From Rosellinia necatrix (lineage: Eukaryota > Ascomycota > Sordariomycetes > Xylariales > Xylariaceae), in assembly GCA_021209875.1 (NCBI GenBank), contig JAGYVD010000008.1, forward strand, positions 1,921,501 to 1,985,500: a DNA stretch of 64,000 nucleotides. Reading direction: 5' to 3'. The notes below the pieces were generated by a model. That model was not told the DNA's origin, searched no databases, and worked only from the letters and a program-made list of their open reading frames with translations. Within the stretch, counting starts at the first letter, position 1; every line of letters begins with the position of its first letter. Below are positions 37,468-50,653 of this stretch, in pieces. The position numbers and the translations under genes were made by a program.

Positions 37468-39434
37468 TTAGAGCTCGTTAATTTCCTCAGCAGATCGCCC
37501 ATAGTCTTCCGCCGTCTTTTCCTGCTGCTGTGCTAGAACATCGTCCTTGCCCTCTTCATATTTCGGCATCTTATGCAGGACCCCCAACTCTTCATCCTCA
37601 GGGCGGGAGATGCCAGCGTAACCATCGATAATCAACCGCGCGACGTTCATGCCCATCAACGCACTAGTCTCCATGGTAGATATGAAACTCTCAATCCCTG
37701 ACGTATAGTACAATCCATTCCCCAAGATGGGGTCCTGGAATGTGACACGCGGGTATTTTTGCGGGTAAGGGTGGAACACAGTAGCATGAAACCACGAGAT
37801 GGCATCGGTGGTGGGATCATCCGTGGTGTTGTCTCTTTGCTCGTCCCCGTTGCGCACGAATGACTTTGGAATCTCAACACCGAGCAATTCGGACAAGAAA
37901 TCCGGCGTGACGGCCTCGGGTGAGAAAATCTTGTACACGTACTCGGGGTTATGCGTGCGCGGGTTCATGACAACGCGCTGCAAGGTCGCGGAGTAGAACC
38001 CGGCCTTCCCCGCGCCCGCTCCGCCGGGCTGTGCCTCTTCGTCTGCGCTCAGCGTTGTGAGAACGGACACCGGCACGTTGGATGCTGGTGGCATTTTGAA
38101 GAAGGCAGGGCTGAACTTGTACGGCGACGCAAACAATGTCACGTGAAGCTTTGCGTACGGGATGGTGTCGATGGGGTGTTGAATGACATCCTCGCTTGCG
38201 CTGATGTTAGCAAACTGCCAGGGCGTCGCGATGATAACGTCATCGAACTCGGCGGGATGCGATTTTGCTGCTTTTGAATTCCCATCTTTTTCTTGTTGCC
38301 CTGTTGTGATTTCGTATTTTTTCTCGGCGTTGAGTGCGATGCTGGCCACTGTCGAGCTCAGGTGCACATCTGCCCCAGATGCATTCACCATGTTCGCGAA
38401 GATCTGCCAGTTGCCGCCTTCGATAGCTTTCGCACCCTCCGGCGCCATAGCCACCATGGCCCCCAGCCCATGGATAAACTCTAGATTAGACGCATAATTG
38501 ACGCGTGTGCTAGCTTGTACAATATCGTGGGCAAACGCCCCGTCGAGCTATAATATGTTCAGTATATTTCATCGGGAGGACACGATCATCTTTGCCTATT
38601 GACTCACCTTATTGGCGGCCAGGAATTGGCGGCCGGTCATTCCTGTGATCTTAACCAGATCAAGTTGAAACGCCCTAGTCGATAGCGACCGGAACGGAAA
38701 GAAGGGCTCTTCATATAGCTTCAAGAAGGTAGCGACGGTATTCTGTACCAGTCGGTGGGTGTAATACGGCGCGGTGCCATATTTCCAGAACAAGCGAGCC
38801 AGGTTCACCCAATCCCAAGAGTTAGAGTCTTGGGTATAAGTGAAAGCATCGCCATCCCAAATACCCAGCAGCCCGCCCTCGTCAGAGCCGGGGTCTTTCG
38901 CCGTGAGGCCAAAGTCGCGTGTTGCATTGGAGAGGATGTAATTGACGTCCACGAATATAGACGCGCCGAGCTCGATAGGCTCGACGGGGTCATCGTAGAC
39001 ATTGACGGTAAGAGTGCGGCCACCAATGCGACTTGTCTTTTCGAAGACGGTCACATGAATGGCGATGCCAGCCTCGTCAGCATATTTCCGCAGGTGATAA
39101 GCTGCGGATGATCCGGCGGCGCCAGCGCCTGTTATATGAGTCAGTAATGTGCAGATGGGCAGTCGGGGAAGAAGGAGTTGGCTTTATGAAGAGTCCCATT
39201 GAGAAACTCGGCAACCGTGCCGAGGTCGAGGTAGCGAAAAACAAAAGGCACATTCCTCGGCTGGGCAACAATAACAAAAGCGTGGCGTCGGTGCATATAC
39301 GGTACACGGATGAGCGTGGGCAATTACTAACCAATGATAGCAATCTGCTTTACATCGTTTTGACTTCCTGTAACCCCTGGGCATGCCCAAAATGGGAACA
39401 GAAGCAGCGGCTTAAACAGGCGGTAGGCAATCAT
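37468..39434 (-). CDS. Prenylcysteine oxidase/lyase
   Basis: Three exons (39434-39332, 39128-38608, 38547-37468) with introns of 203 and 60 bp give 567 aa. The start at 39434 gives a signal-anchor-like N-terminus (MIAYRLFKPLLLFPFWACPG). Splicing then forms the FAD-binding dinucleotide fold VKQIAIIGAGAAGSSAAYHL, with FEKTSRIGGRT and the ELGASIF segment that follow in this family. The remaining body (PEGAKAIEGGNWQIFANM, VIIATPW, GLYYTSGIESF) matches prenylcysteine lyase. The family oxidatively cleaves the thioether bond of farnesyl- or geranylgeranyl-cysteine during turnover of prenylated proteins, usually in the endomembrane or vacuole lumen, using FAD and O2. It is a housekeeping gene and unlikely to belong to the cluster. 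Confidence 0.92.
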
Positions 39435-42400
39435 GTTCGTAATGACATTGTTGTTGATGGAATTGAAAATGATGTGGTCGAGGGGCGGTAAGGTAAGATT
39501 GGTAAAGCGAGATCCGGAGAGTTAGGTACGTAGGTACCTACCTAACGGCTATGTCTAGGTAGGCAGTGCCTGTGCGCGTAACTGTGCCACACCAACACAC
39601 CTGGAGGTGACCAATACCACCGAATAATGTCAGCCACACTGCTTGCAAACATAAATATACCTAGGTACGCTTTTCTTGATTTCGTTCAGTTGCGCAAATA
39701 ATCGAGAGGCTAGAAGCAAAATCGTGTGGTTTGAGGGGTGTTTCATTGAAATACGAAGTTAACTAAGTGGCCCAGTGTTTACACCACCCAAGAGACGATA
39801 AATGGACAGCCTAGAATACTGGTCGGAGCCACTGAAGCATGTAAACTCTGCTAAGACCGAAAGGCAGGGTGTGTTTGACTCTAGTCCCCTTAGTAGGTGG
39901 TAAGTACGAATTCCAATCACATATTCCTACAAGTATAACGGTATGAATTGTGTGCATCGGTAGATATATACATGAAATCAATTACCTACGTAACTCAAAC
40001 TAGAGAGGTAGGTAGATGGAGCTACGGTGGGAGTTAGTACTTGTAGATCAGATCCTTTTAGAGAGAGTGTCAAGGCCATTGATCAGTAGTAAAACTACGA
40101 GCGCGCATGGGAATCATTGGATTGCGTAGATATGAAAGCATATTTCCTTCCATACAATAAAGGCGCTACCGCCAAATGAACACCCGATGCGATCCTGGGA
40201 CATGCATGCAATGGGCATGTCCACGCCCACCGCACTTTCGCCCGAACATTGCTTCGTAGACCATGGTGGCAGCGCGCCAAAACATATCCCCATCTCGTTC
40301 CTTCCGGCCTGATCCGGGCCGTTGTGTGGTTAACTCGGATTATTTGCCCGACCCCGTAAATGTGCGCTTCAGTACGTCCGAAAAACTGGACGACCTGCGG
40401 TCAGTTCTCGCCCCGGCAGTCGGATCCGTGCTCCAACTGCCGGTACGGCTCCGCCTCCGTTCGGCGAGATCGTATTCGCCGTGTACTACCGCTTGATCTC
40501 GTGTACCTAGCGCGGACGGGCGGTCATGTCAGCCAACACTAGTTGTATTCCCGCCGAATGGCAGGGCGGATGTACGGACGGATATTCCCCGCGCCGCCAA
40601 TGCCAAATGACCTTCTTATTTCCCTCTCGGCGTCCGCTACCTCCCTTGGTTTCAGACTCGGGAGCAGTGCCATGTTGCAAAATGGCGGGGGAGGGGTCTT
40701 GTCATTCTTGTTTTAATATTGCGCGTGGTCGTGATGGTAGACTACAGTGGCTAAGATACAGCCCTCTGGTTAGAAATCAATATTCGCCACCACAAGTTAC
40801 CCATAGCTTGTTATATGACCCAGTGGTCTACATAATGAGTTCAGATCCGTGGGGATGGGGGCGTTGTGATAAGCCGGGCCAAGGTCATTGGTTCTAACAC
40901 GGTTGATGATAATGAATGCGCTTTATCAGCAACATATATGGGAGCTATGTCGTCATTCCGTAGAGTTAGACGCCTATATGATGTATACGATATAACATTC
41001 CTTTCGCTGCTGAAATAATTTGGCGGAGCCCAATTAACGTAGCTTGTGTAGGTACCTAATAAAATCGCCAAACAGGTGATAAGTCGTCTCCTAACAACTA
41101 ACAACTAACCGACCCCACTGCCTGCTAACCTACATATGTAAAACCTAGAATACCACCTTGACCATCCCGCACCCAAAGGGACCCCAATGCACCGCTTCTT
41201 AGCGCAAGCGGAAGGTCTAGAATTGGGTGCATAGACTAGATACGTAGTACCTACTACACTACGTACCCAGTGGCTACCGAAATCCCCAGCCAACCATACC
41301 CAGCCAACCACACCCATCCAATATCCAAGCTCTGGTGCTACCTGCCTAGCGCTAGGGCCGGGATCGAAGCCATCATCAACATCAACGTCAACATCCACAC
41401 CTCCTCTACCTATTGACGTTGGACTCATGAACATCGCTTGCCGAGTACAACTAGCCGCCATGGCTGCGCCAATATGTTCCTCTACCAATACCAATACCAA
41501 TAATCGATGCTCCATAGTGCGCAATTTTCCCATCCGAGCCTCAAACGGACCTAGTTAAGAAGGGGACCTCTTCAGCGGACAGCTATCTCTCTCAATGCCG
41601 CCTCCCTCGCGACGCGGCACTCTCGCGCCTCGATTGCCCGTCCTTGATCCTTGATCTCTATGCGTACCCATGACTCGGCTGCGAAAACTCCGTTGGCGTT
41701 GGGCGCCCTGGCTATGTGATGCCTTTTAATACGGCTTGACCTCGACCACTCCCCCGTTGGCGTCCTCCCTTCCGCTTCCGCTATTACCTCTCGTCCATGC
41801 GCGTGCATCTAAACAGGCCGTGTCGAGACGCCCTCTCGGCTCATGGCCCTGTCACTGTTGACGCCGACAATCAAATTATCTCACTCCCAAGCCACTCTTG
41901 ACGTTTCGCTCGTCGGACATACTCATCAGCTTCTCAGCCTAGGCGCGAGCCAGACTGGCTCGTCGTCGCGTGGATTGGCCCCGTGTGTGTGCTTCTTGCG
42001 TCCCATCCGATTTCCCAATCATACCATCGCGTCCGATTCTCAAGAGATAGGGAGTAGGAGTGGAGGTTGAGGGAAGCGCTACTGGAATCCGCTCGCAGGC
42101 GTTCTTGTGGCTGATTCGTCGATGGAAAGGATAGATCCTACCTCCTAGACCAAAGCAACTAGAAAGAGACGCATACGGCGTGCAACATGAAGCATGGAGC
42201 AGAGTGTAGGGTAACTTCGCGCATGTTGCGCGCGGTTAAGATGCTGCGCAACAGGCCGTCGCATAAAGTCACGAGACGAACCAAGCGCAGGGGAGGTGTC
42301 ACCAAGCACCGGCGAAAGTGATAGTTCCGGGATATAACGAATCGCCGTCTTACCGACCAACCGCTTTTGCCTTAATCAAGCGTTTCCCTTATCAACCGTG

Positions 42401-43087
42401 TCCTTGGGCCTTTGATTGAAGGGGTAGGGGTCTTTGACGAAACCACTATTGGTGCTGATAACAAGTGATTCACTTCATAACGCATCGAGGCCATTGTTTT
42501 ATCGCTTTCCACGCAGGATTCACTATCACTATCCCCCGAGTGTTAAGGTGTCACTCGCAACATGGTGTCGTAAGTTAAGGCTGAGCTTTGGCTCTGTGCC
42601 AAACTCTCATATGCAGCCCCCATGAAACGACCGCCAGCGCCTCTCTTTTCGCCCCCAATGCCGGTAGATACCACGGCAGGGCGAATTTCATGATATCTTC
42701 GGCCCCATGTGTTCGTTTGGTCTATTTACAAACATTCGACTCGTACGAGATAATCGAAAATGTTTCATATCTAAGTTTGGATAGTTTGCCATCGGGGCTG
42801 GAGTTGCATAGGAAGAAATATCCCCGCCACACGTCGCCCATTTAAACAACCCCAAACATCTTCCTCTCAGGCTGCACAAATGTTCCCAAAACCATCCAAA
42901 ATCAATCACCATCTTCAATGCTGCCCCTGCTGCCAATACCCTTTGGTAAGGAGTTACCTAGTCACGAACCTTGGTCTCCTGTATTTCCTTTTTTATCATT
43001 TTCAAAATTTCTTCGCTCATAGTCACGGATGCAAAATATATACGAATTTCTTGGTGAATCCCAATATAGAGCCAACGTCTACACGTC
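39435..43087. other. Long intergenic region, no gene recognised
   Basis: About 3.65 kb without a supported gene. Copies of the TAGGTACCTA-type palindrome occur at 39,522-39,560, 39,657-39,670 and 40,008-40,016. A run of CCAATA repeats lies near 41,480-41,502. Short open frames show no motifs. Confidence 0.5.
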
Positions 43088-46000
43088 ATGGAGAACCACC
43101 CTTCACTTTCAGACGCTCTCATCTCTAACGATCAGACGATCTATGCAGGCTCTGTATCTCCCCTGGAGCCATCGCAGCACTCTCGCTCCTGGCCACTTAG
43201 CGTGACCGAGCCGAACAGTGAATCTAGCGAGATGCCAGCTTCTACAGACAGATATACGCACCACGACCCGCCAGGAGAAGATCATGATACACCACCATCA
43301 CAGCATAGCACCTCAGATACTTCTGAATCATGGCCCGGGGCAAATAACACCTCAGACAAGTCAACTACAGTTATCAAATCCGGGTCCAATGGCCTATGGA
43401 GGCCAAAATATCTTCAGAAGAGAAAATTGGTAGTATTTCCGATCCTCTTCTTGAGCATTATTGTGGCGATTCAAGTCCTTGTACGGGTGTCTCAGAACAA
43501 GGATGGCCTGACGACACCGAGCAAAAAGGCTCACTACATCTGGACATTTGGACCTATGGTAATTCTAACATTGGTGGCCGCGTTTTGGGCTCGCGTAGAG
43601 TTTCAGCTGAAATCCGTCGCCCCATGGATTCATATGGTAGATGGCCAGAATTTTGAACGAACTTTGCTCTTAGACTATCTAGCAATGCTCCAGCCTGTGG
43701 CAATCGTCAAAGCGGTCAAGTACCGAGACTGGGCTGTCGCTGCTGCGTCGTTCTGTGGCCTACTCCTACGAATTACCGTTATTTTGTCCACTGCTCTCTT
43801 GGTTCTCACGCCTACCGAAATCCACAATACATCTGTCTCCGTGCAAATCCTCTCAAGATTTGTCGATAACACTACCGAGCTGGATGGCCTTGCTACAACA
43901 CTGGGATCTCTACCTTTTTTCAGCAGTATGTCAATCCGCCATCCATATTGTCATCGCCGTCGTTCTTCAATGTCGCCCTCCATAAATGCATAACCAAATT
44001 ATACATTATATAACTTATCCCTTGATCTTCCGTGGGGCTCATGCTTTAATGGTGAGGACTCTCGCTAATTAAGAATATCTAGTGCTTGGGTTGTCCGAAA
44101 GAAACATGTCGTTCCCGGATGGTGCCTCGGAAATATACTCTTTTCAGCAATTTGTTAGGACCGAAGTCCCAGATGCCCGCTTAAAGGTTTCCGTTGAGGG
44201 ATTCATGTCCTACTTAACCTGCCAGCCCGCTTCCTTGAACACAACATACAAAAGTTGTCGTCCGGGTGATAGCTCAAGTCTCTGCTGGGCCTTAGAGACC
44301 GAGGAATGTCAATATCCGATTGATAAGCCCGCTCCGGAAAGCCAAAAAGACGGTTCTTTTCCACGCTATTTCGGAAATGTCGGGTTGTCAGGGTGTAACG
44401 GCTCGAAACTGGCATCCGACATTGTTCTTTACATAATGTTCGGCAGACTTGATTTTAAAGGAGAAAAACCAAACTACTATATCAGCGGCTTCTCAGAATC
44501 TGCCCAGATTGTCTGTCAAGCTTCTTACAGAATTGACACAGTCGACGTCATTAGCAACCAAGCAGGAGTGATTAACATCTCCAGGGCAGAGACTGGTCCA
44601 TCACGACAGATTGACCAATTAACCGGAGGGAAGATGCTTGAACTCTACCTCAGGTCATTTGCGACTCAGACCAACCCCCCCTCACCACCGATTTTCAATA
44701 TCACAGGGGAAAATGGAGAACTAGGGACTGTGCAATCAGACGTAACTTTTAGGACTGCTATTGATTTTACCAAATCTAATCCATTAGCATCAAATTTACT
44801 CAACGACTCTTTCCTCGGAGTAACTTTGAATAGCCATTATCGACAAAATGCAGTGTTCATTGCAAGATCGGTATTTTCGGCACGAACCTTCGCCAACACC
44901 ACTGGGAAGCTCGATTTGAAGAAAGACAGACTCATTGTCAGCGCAGCAACCGGTCATACAATTACTGCTATCCTTTCCGCTGCGCTTATTTTGGCCATTT
45001 CGGTCATTTATAATATGCCGGAGCTACTGATCTTGCCAAAAAGCCCAAGTAGCGTCGTTGGAACAATCCAGCTGCTAGCTGATAGCAGAGAGGTTCTCGG
45101 TCTGTTTTCAGGAGCTGGTCCGGCATCTCTTACGACGCTGAAGAATCGACTTCGAGATTTTCACTGTCGGTCTATAGCCCGGCAGCCAACCCCTGACTTA
45201 CAGAACCCTCCTGAGTCATTTCGTATCTCTGCCGAGCCGAACCAGCACCTCGATGAGCTGCATTATCTTGATACTCCTACAAATAGAATGAAAGCGTCCT
45301 TGGTCCTTAACCCAATCATCATTACCATGGTACAGGCCTTCGTCATTGGGGTCATCGTTTCTCTGGAGTCGATTCTTCGAATTTCTGGGGCTAACAACGA
45401 TTTTGTCGATGTTTCGGATCAGCAATATTTACATCTTACCTGGACCATTCTCCCTGCCTTACTCATGTCGTTGGTTTCGATGTATTTTACTGCGGTGGAC
45501 ATGGAGATCCGCTCCTTAACTCCCTTTTCTAAGTTGAGCAAAGGTGCTTCTCTGTCTCAGATGGTTGAGCTAGATCTCCTTGACGGGTTACTGCCGCGGT
45601 TGCTCTGGCGGGAATACCGCACAGAATGCCTCGCCGCGTTGACTACGACGTTGTGCCTCCTCGTGTCATCCCTTTTGACGATATTCGTGGGATCACTCTA
45701 CAATATCGTAACACTCCCGACCAACACGAAGATTGAGCTACAGACAGACTCATCTTTTATTATCGCGAATACAAGCGCAGACGGGCAGCTCTCTGATCTG
45801 GGTCGTTTCCCCGACTTCTCTTCAATTACTACCACTCTCATACTTCAAAATAATCTTTCCTATCCTTCCTTTACTTATGAAACGCTCGCATTTCCAGAGT
45901 TCTCGGTCTCTGATACACGTCAAGACTATCGGATTTTGCCCTCTGACTTGGTAAACGCCACTGTCCCAGCACTCAGATCTAGGATGACGTGCACAAGATA

Positions 46001-47123
46001 CAGTTCATCTGAGATCCAGATGGATGTCCAATCCGCCTCGATTCCTGGTGTGCCCGCCAGTCACCAAAGCAAGTGGGATGTATTGGCGATCAACATCGAC
46101 GGACAAGAACATCAGTCGCACACCATACCCAGCGCCTTAACGCACAACGTCGAGCTTCCCATAGATAGAGGCGGGGGCGGCAGCTCGGACTGGGTATTCG
46201 GTGTCGGCGAGAGCTGCATCAGCAGCGTGGGAATCCTCTGGTGTAGCAGCGACTTTCTCTACGTCTGGGGCCGCAGGACGGATTCCGCGGACCAGTCGCG
46301 GAACCACGTGGCGGCGCTGGTGTGCAACGAGTCGATCGAGGCGGTGGACGCGTCCACGACGTTCTTCGGGCCGGAGCTGCGCATCGACCCAGCGTACCCC
46401 CCGCGCCCCATCAACGACTCCGCCCGGGCATCGACGGTGAATGTGCGCTCCGGGTCCGAGCACTGGCTCAGCCCCTACGTTTACCTGTCGGACGGGGTCA
46501 AGGCCCCGGGGTCGTACCTGCTCCCCTTCTTCAACCTGCTGACCACGTCCCGCTACGGCATCCCGCTCGCGGACCTCGAGGACGCGGACCGGGACGAGGC
46601 CGTCGCGCGCGCGATCGTGTTCCAGCACGGCGTCATCCGCGCGCAGGTGCTAAACGAGGGGTTCCGCGGCCCCGCGGACACGACCAACGCCACGCTCGCG
46701 AACCCGCCCGCGGACCCGGCCGAGGCGAACGACGCGCGGGCGTACGCCGCCACCGCGGGCAGCAATGCGGGGGGCCGGCACCGCCTGGCGCAGGACTACG
46801 CGACGACGCGCGTCGTGCAGGCCCTGCTGGGCGCCGCGCTGCTGCTGTCCTCGGCCGCGCGGCTGCTCATGCCGCGCGCGGGCCTGCTGCCGCGCGACCC
46901 CACGGGCATCGCCAACGTCGCCGCGCTCGTCGCCGACGGCAACGTCCTGTCCGCGCTCCCCGAGAACGCGCAGCTCCTGTCGGACGCCGACCTCGTCGCC
47001 GCGAGCCGCGGCGCGTACATCCTCCGCCTCGGCTGGTGGGCGAGCGGGAAGGGGGCCGCCGGCGCGCGGCAGCGGTTCGGCATCTTCGCCGTGCAGACGA
47101 GCCAGGAGTCCGTGTTCGATTGA
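43088..47123 (+). CDS. Large DUF3433-family fungal membrane protein
   Basis: Two exons (43088-43925 and 44083-47123) joined by a 157-bp GTATGT...TAG intron give about 1,292 aa. The N-terminal 110 residues are Ser/Pro-rich and disordered. They are followed by the DUF3433 pattern WRPKYLQKRKLVVF and membrane helices (VFPILFLSIIVAIQVLV; IWTFGPMVILTLVAAFWARVEF; PWIHM). The architecture repeats in the second half (LVLNPIIITMVQAFVIGVIV; LTWTILPALLMSLVSMYF; TFFGPELRIDP), as is usual for these duplicated proteins, with large glycosylatable loops (many NxS/T). Function of the family is unknown. From about 46,140 onward the same reading frame becomes very GC-rich. The first intron is long and contains another open stretch, so an extra small exon cannot be excluded. 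Confidence 0.85.
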
Positions 47124-47546
47124 TGGGCGTCTCCGGACGAAGATGTGCCGTATTTTCGCTGTGGTTAGCCAAGGTGTATATGGAGGCAGATGTCCTTTTT
47201 TGGAGCACAGTATTCCTTCGGCATGGCGCTTGGAAACGCAACCGAAGCAGATGTAGTGCTTCAAGGGCTGAGTAGGTGTTGTTGTTAAGCTGTGAGAGGC
47301 CGAACATGCGAGCGTATTAGTTCAAAGCCCTTTCATTTTAGCATTATCAACTCCGAGACATACAGCAATGCGTTGCCTGTGAGCTCGCAAGGGTGCTACA
47401 CATCATGCCGAACAGGTCGATTAAGGACAGGTCTGAAATGGAATAGGGGAACGAGCGTGAGAGAGGGTTTGGAAACCCTATCTAGAACCATTTTAGATGG
47501 CAAAACCTCTGGTCTTAGTGTCCTCTATAGCAACGCTTTCGCATCT
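47124..47546. other. Short convergent intergenic region
   Basis: The 3' ends of the DUF3433 gene (plus) and the next gene (minus) face each other across about 420 bp. No gene is seen in between. Confidence 0.55.
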
Positions 47547-49314
47547 CTAGGCGAAATACAATGTGATCGGCAGATGGTGATATATCTGGTAATCAAATTC
47601 CTGACTCCACTCGAGAACAAAGACTTTTGTCAAGGCCACGATGGCCGGGGGGTCGAGTTTCTCGCCTGCAAGCCGATCCTTTCGCCGCCAGAAATTAACC
47701 TCGTCAAATCGTGATATGTCCCATCCGTCCGTCATCGTCGCCACAATATCCGTAACGACCCGCACAGAGTCGCCCGAGTTTCCCTCCCCGGCCAAGATGG
47801 CTGAAGCCGCCATATGCGCCATGTTGTTCTGGATGAATTGTGCATCCCAGCCCCTCACGCGCAGCACTTTCGCGTTCTCCGCGACCGTCTGCCTCATGAT
47901 TTCGGCGAGTTCCTCGCGATGAGCATCCATGACAGGTCTTGCATAGGTTTTCAGAATATCGCGGAGCCCACGATGCAGACTCCACGAAAGCGATGTCCAG
48001 GGCAGGCAATCTAGCGCGTGCTGGATAATCCCCTCCTCGTGCTGAGGCACCACCATTCTCACTCGACCCTCCTTCTCCGTACTTGGTAAGTCCAAGACCA
48101 AGCCATCTTCGGGATCATCCGACGCAACCCGCCGAGCAAACATGTAGTCGACCTCGTACGCTTTCCCGCCCAGCATGTTATACAAGTGCCGCCCGCCATG
48201 CGCGCCCTGGAATCCCTTAGGACTATGTTCAAGCTGATACGTCCCGGGCGGTTTCCGGCCGCAGAAAGCGACGGCAAAGTCCGAGTTCGCCACCGAGACA
48301 ACACCGCACACCATCTGTCCGCAGCGATCGACGCGCTGGACGAAGCTGCGCGGCAGGACCTCGGTCTTGCCGATGGAGTCGTGGGCCGCGAACTTGATGA
48401 TCGCCTCCTGGCCTATCGGCCATGTAATATCTGCGAACAAGATGATCAGCGCGCCACATCTCTCTTCCTAGGCCGCAGAGGGAGGGAGGGAGGGAGGGAG
48501 GGAGGGGAAGGGGACGTGGAATCGTGAACTTACACCATTGCCCGCAGTACGAGGCGTAGCCCGCCCGGAACCCCGTCGCCTCACTGAACTGGAACACCGG
48601 GCGCGCGTTCGTCATGACCAGGACGGTGAGCAGCACCACGCGCGAGATGCGAATGCACGCGTCGGACCCCTGGCGCGTCAGCGGCGCATGGGGCAAGAAC
48701 TCCCAATCGACGGCCAGATCGTCACTCCTCCTCCTCCTCCCCTTCGCGTCACCTCTCTCCCCGCCATCCATCTCATCCCCCTCCGCCTCCTCCTCCTCTT
48801 CCTCCTCCTCCTCCTCCTCCTCCACCACCACCAGCCCACCACCAGCCGCCGCCGCCTTCTTCGCAACAACAGCCCTCTCAGCCGAACCCCGCCGCTCGCC
48901 ATCATCACCACCACCACCACCACCACCACCACTCCGGCGCGATACATCCTCCCTACTCCCCATGGCCGAAACCGCGACCGGCATCCGCGTGTGCAGCATG
49001 GCGAGCAGCAGCGACCAGCCGGCCTTGCCCGGGGCCGCGAACGGGATGCGGGCGACGTGGACGGCGCCGGCGCCGCAGAACCCGGCCGCCACGCCGGCGG
49101 CCAGCACGGGCCCGCGCGGCGCCGGCTTCGCGATGCGCCACCAGGGGAAGGCCTGCTGCCGCCGGAACCAGACGCCGAGGTACTCGGCCGTGCGCGTCGC
49201 GTGGAACGGGTCCAGCTGGTCGTTGATCGCGCTCGCCTGCGTGATCAGCCCGCCGAGGCCCACCGCCGTCACCACGAACGAGAGCCAGCCCACTGCCGTG
49301 TTGGCCGCCTCCAT
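47547..49314 (-). CDS. Conserved fungal membrane protein with poly-Glu and poly-Gly tracts
   Basis: Two exons (49314-48534 and 48430-47547) with a 103-bp intron give 554 aa. The start at 49314 (MEAANTAVGWLSFVVTAVGL) is preferred because upstream in-frame codons encode only a simple Pro/Thr repeat. A membrane segment lies at residues 7-26, followed by the well-conserved-looking QLDPFHATRTAEYLGVWFRRQQ and PWWRIAKP. The middle is low complexity: a Gly run and a Glu run of about 12, encoded by GGT/GAG trinucleotide repeats. After splicing the conserved core resumes (YASYCGQWYITWPIGQEAI, GAHGGRHLYNMLGGKAYEVD, FARRV). I recall similar Aspergillus proteins named modin, but the function is not established. 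The intron contains a GGGA repeat on the plus strand. Confidence 0.75.
48478..48510. repeat. (GGGA)n tract inside an intron
   Basis: About seven GGGA units lie inside the single intron of the conserved membrane-protein gene, giving CCCT repeats in the transcript and G-quadruplex potential on the plus strand. Confidence 0.8.
48778..48940. repeat. Trinucleotide repeats encoding poly-Glu and poly-Gly
   Basis: CCT/CTC-type runs at about 48,778-48,822 encode the Glu run and CCA runs at about 48,905-48,932 encode the Gly run on the minus strand. Such in-frame runs are prone to length change between strains. Confidence 0.8.
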
Positions 49315-50653
49315 CGCCGTCGTCGTCGTCGTCGTCGTCGTCGCTGTTGGCGTTAGTGTCGGTGTCGGTGTCGGTGTCGGTAGGTTTGCGCGCCTGGCGC
49401 TTCGGGTTGCGGTTCTCGGTGTGGGTTTGGGGATGCGCTTTGGCGCGGCCGTGATTTGGCGGTGGGAGTTATTTGTTGTTCGTTCACGGGCTAGACCCTT
49501 TATTCCAAACATAAATCGGCTCTTCGTTTTGGCTTATCCTCGTCCTACAGGAGCTGGTGGTGATAACTGCGCGGTCGAAACGCAGAGGTTTCGCATTAGC
49601 TGGGGCGAGGGGGAGCAGGATCAACCACCGTGTTTCATGGCCCCCCAAACGAACAATAATTGTACACATAAAAGCGAGGATTCTTTAACCCGTGCCCGGG
49701 AGAAGGGGCATGGGGAAGCATTTTCGTTCACACCGACCCGAACCCGTATTTCCAACGGACGCTAAGAAACCCATCGCATGACATACATGGCTTCGTAGCG
49801 CCGGTCGTCCTGGTCACCAACTGTGAAATATCCTTGTTGATGGCTTGGGCCATACCGCTTATAATTATCTACAGCGAATAGGGCGATATTATTAAGCGAT
49901 GCTTACAACAGGATGGGTGGGAACCTGTTAGGGGTGGGTTTCAAGTACTTGGCATCTTACCGGATATTATTATGCTTGCTGGTAACCCCTCACTTCTCTG
50001 TTCCCTCTGCAGTTATGTGAGTAAAGCAACGGCGGCATAATTAACATGTTTATAAATAAACGGCGCAAGTTAATGAGTGAAGAGACAGAGTATAGCTAAC
50101 TCAACAACTCTATACTTCGCCGGGATGATATGAAAATCACCTCCTTCACATCGCTTCCATGGCATGTTGAGTAATTATGGTAGCATAAACAACTTTTTTT
50201 TTTTTTTTAAATTCACTTCCCCCAGAAAAGATGTATTTAGAGATGTTTATGGCGATGGCCTGGGGGCCCAAGCTACGCTTACGTATGCCAAGGGCATCTC
50301 TGTGGGCCAGCCATCCAAGTGGTGAGTATAACGCTTAACGCCGTCATGGTTCCTACCTGTTTGTGGTTCTATAGACGACTTATGCAATTGTACATTGGGA
50401 GAAGTCGTCCGTCTGATGTAGTCACTAGCTATCAGGCTTATATACATGGTGTTTGGGGGTCTTAAGAACCCAAGGTTAAATACGATAGAGAGCCTGATGG
50501 CCCCTTGACATATACAAATAGCACGCCTGTGAAAGATTTCGCTCCATCTACCCGGTTTAACACTAGGATAGGCGATTGGATTGTAAAATCCACGCTATTC
50601 GAGCAATTCGGAACATCCCCAACGCCTTATTGACTGTATTACAAGATACTTGC
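49315..50653. other. Intergenic DNA, no gene recognised
   Basis: GTC repeats (about 49,318-49,342) and GGTGTC repeats (about 49,358-49,382) lie in the presumed 5' leader of the membrane-protein gene. A T run lies at about 50,192-50,208. No gene seen. Confidence 0.5.

Noticed and set aside
46322..47275. 317-codon frame inside the DUF3433 gene
   Set aside because: Shadow of the GC-rich 3' part of that gene; Arg-rich and motif-free.
48614..49765. 383-codon plus-strand frame opposite the conserved membrane protein
   Set aside because: Antisense of GC-rich and trinucleotide-repeat sequence; Ser/Pro runs reflect the repeats and no family motif is seen.
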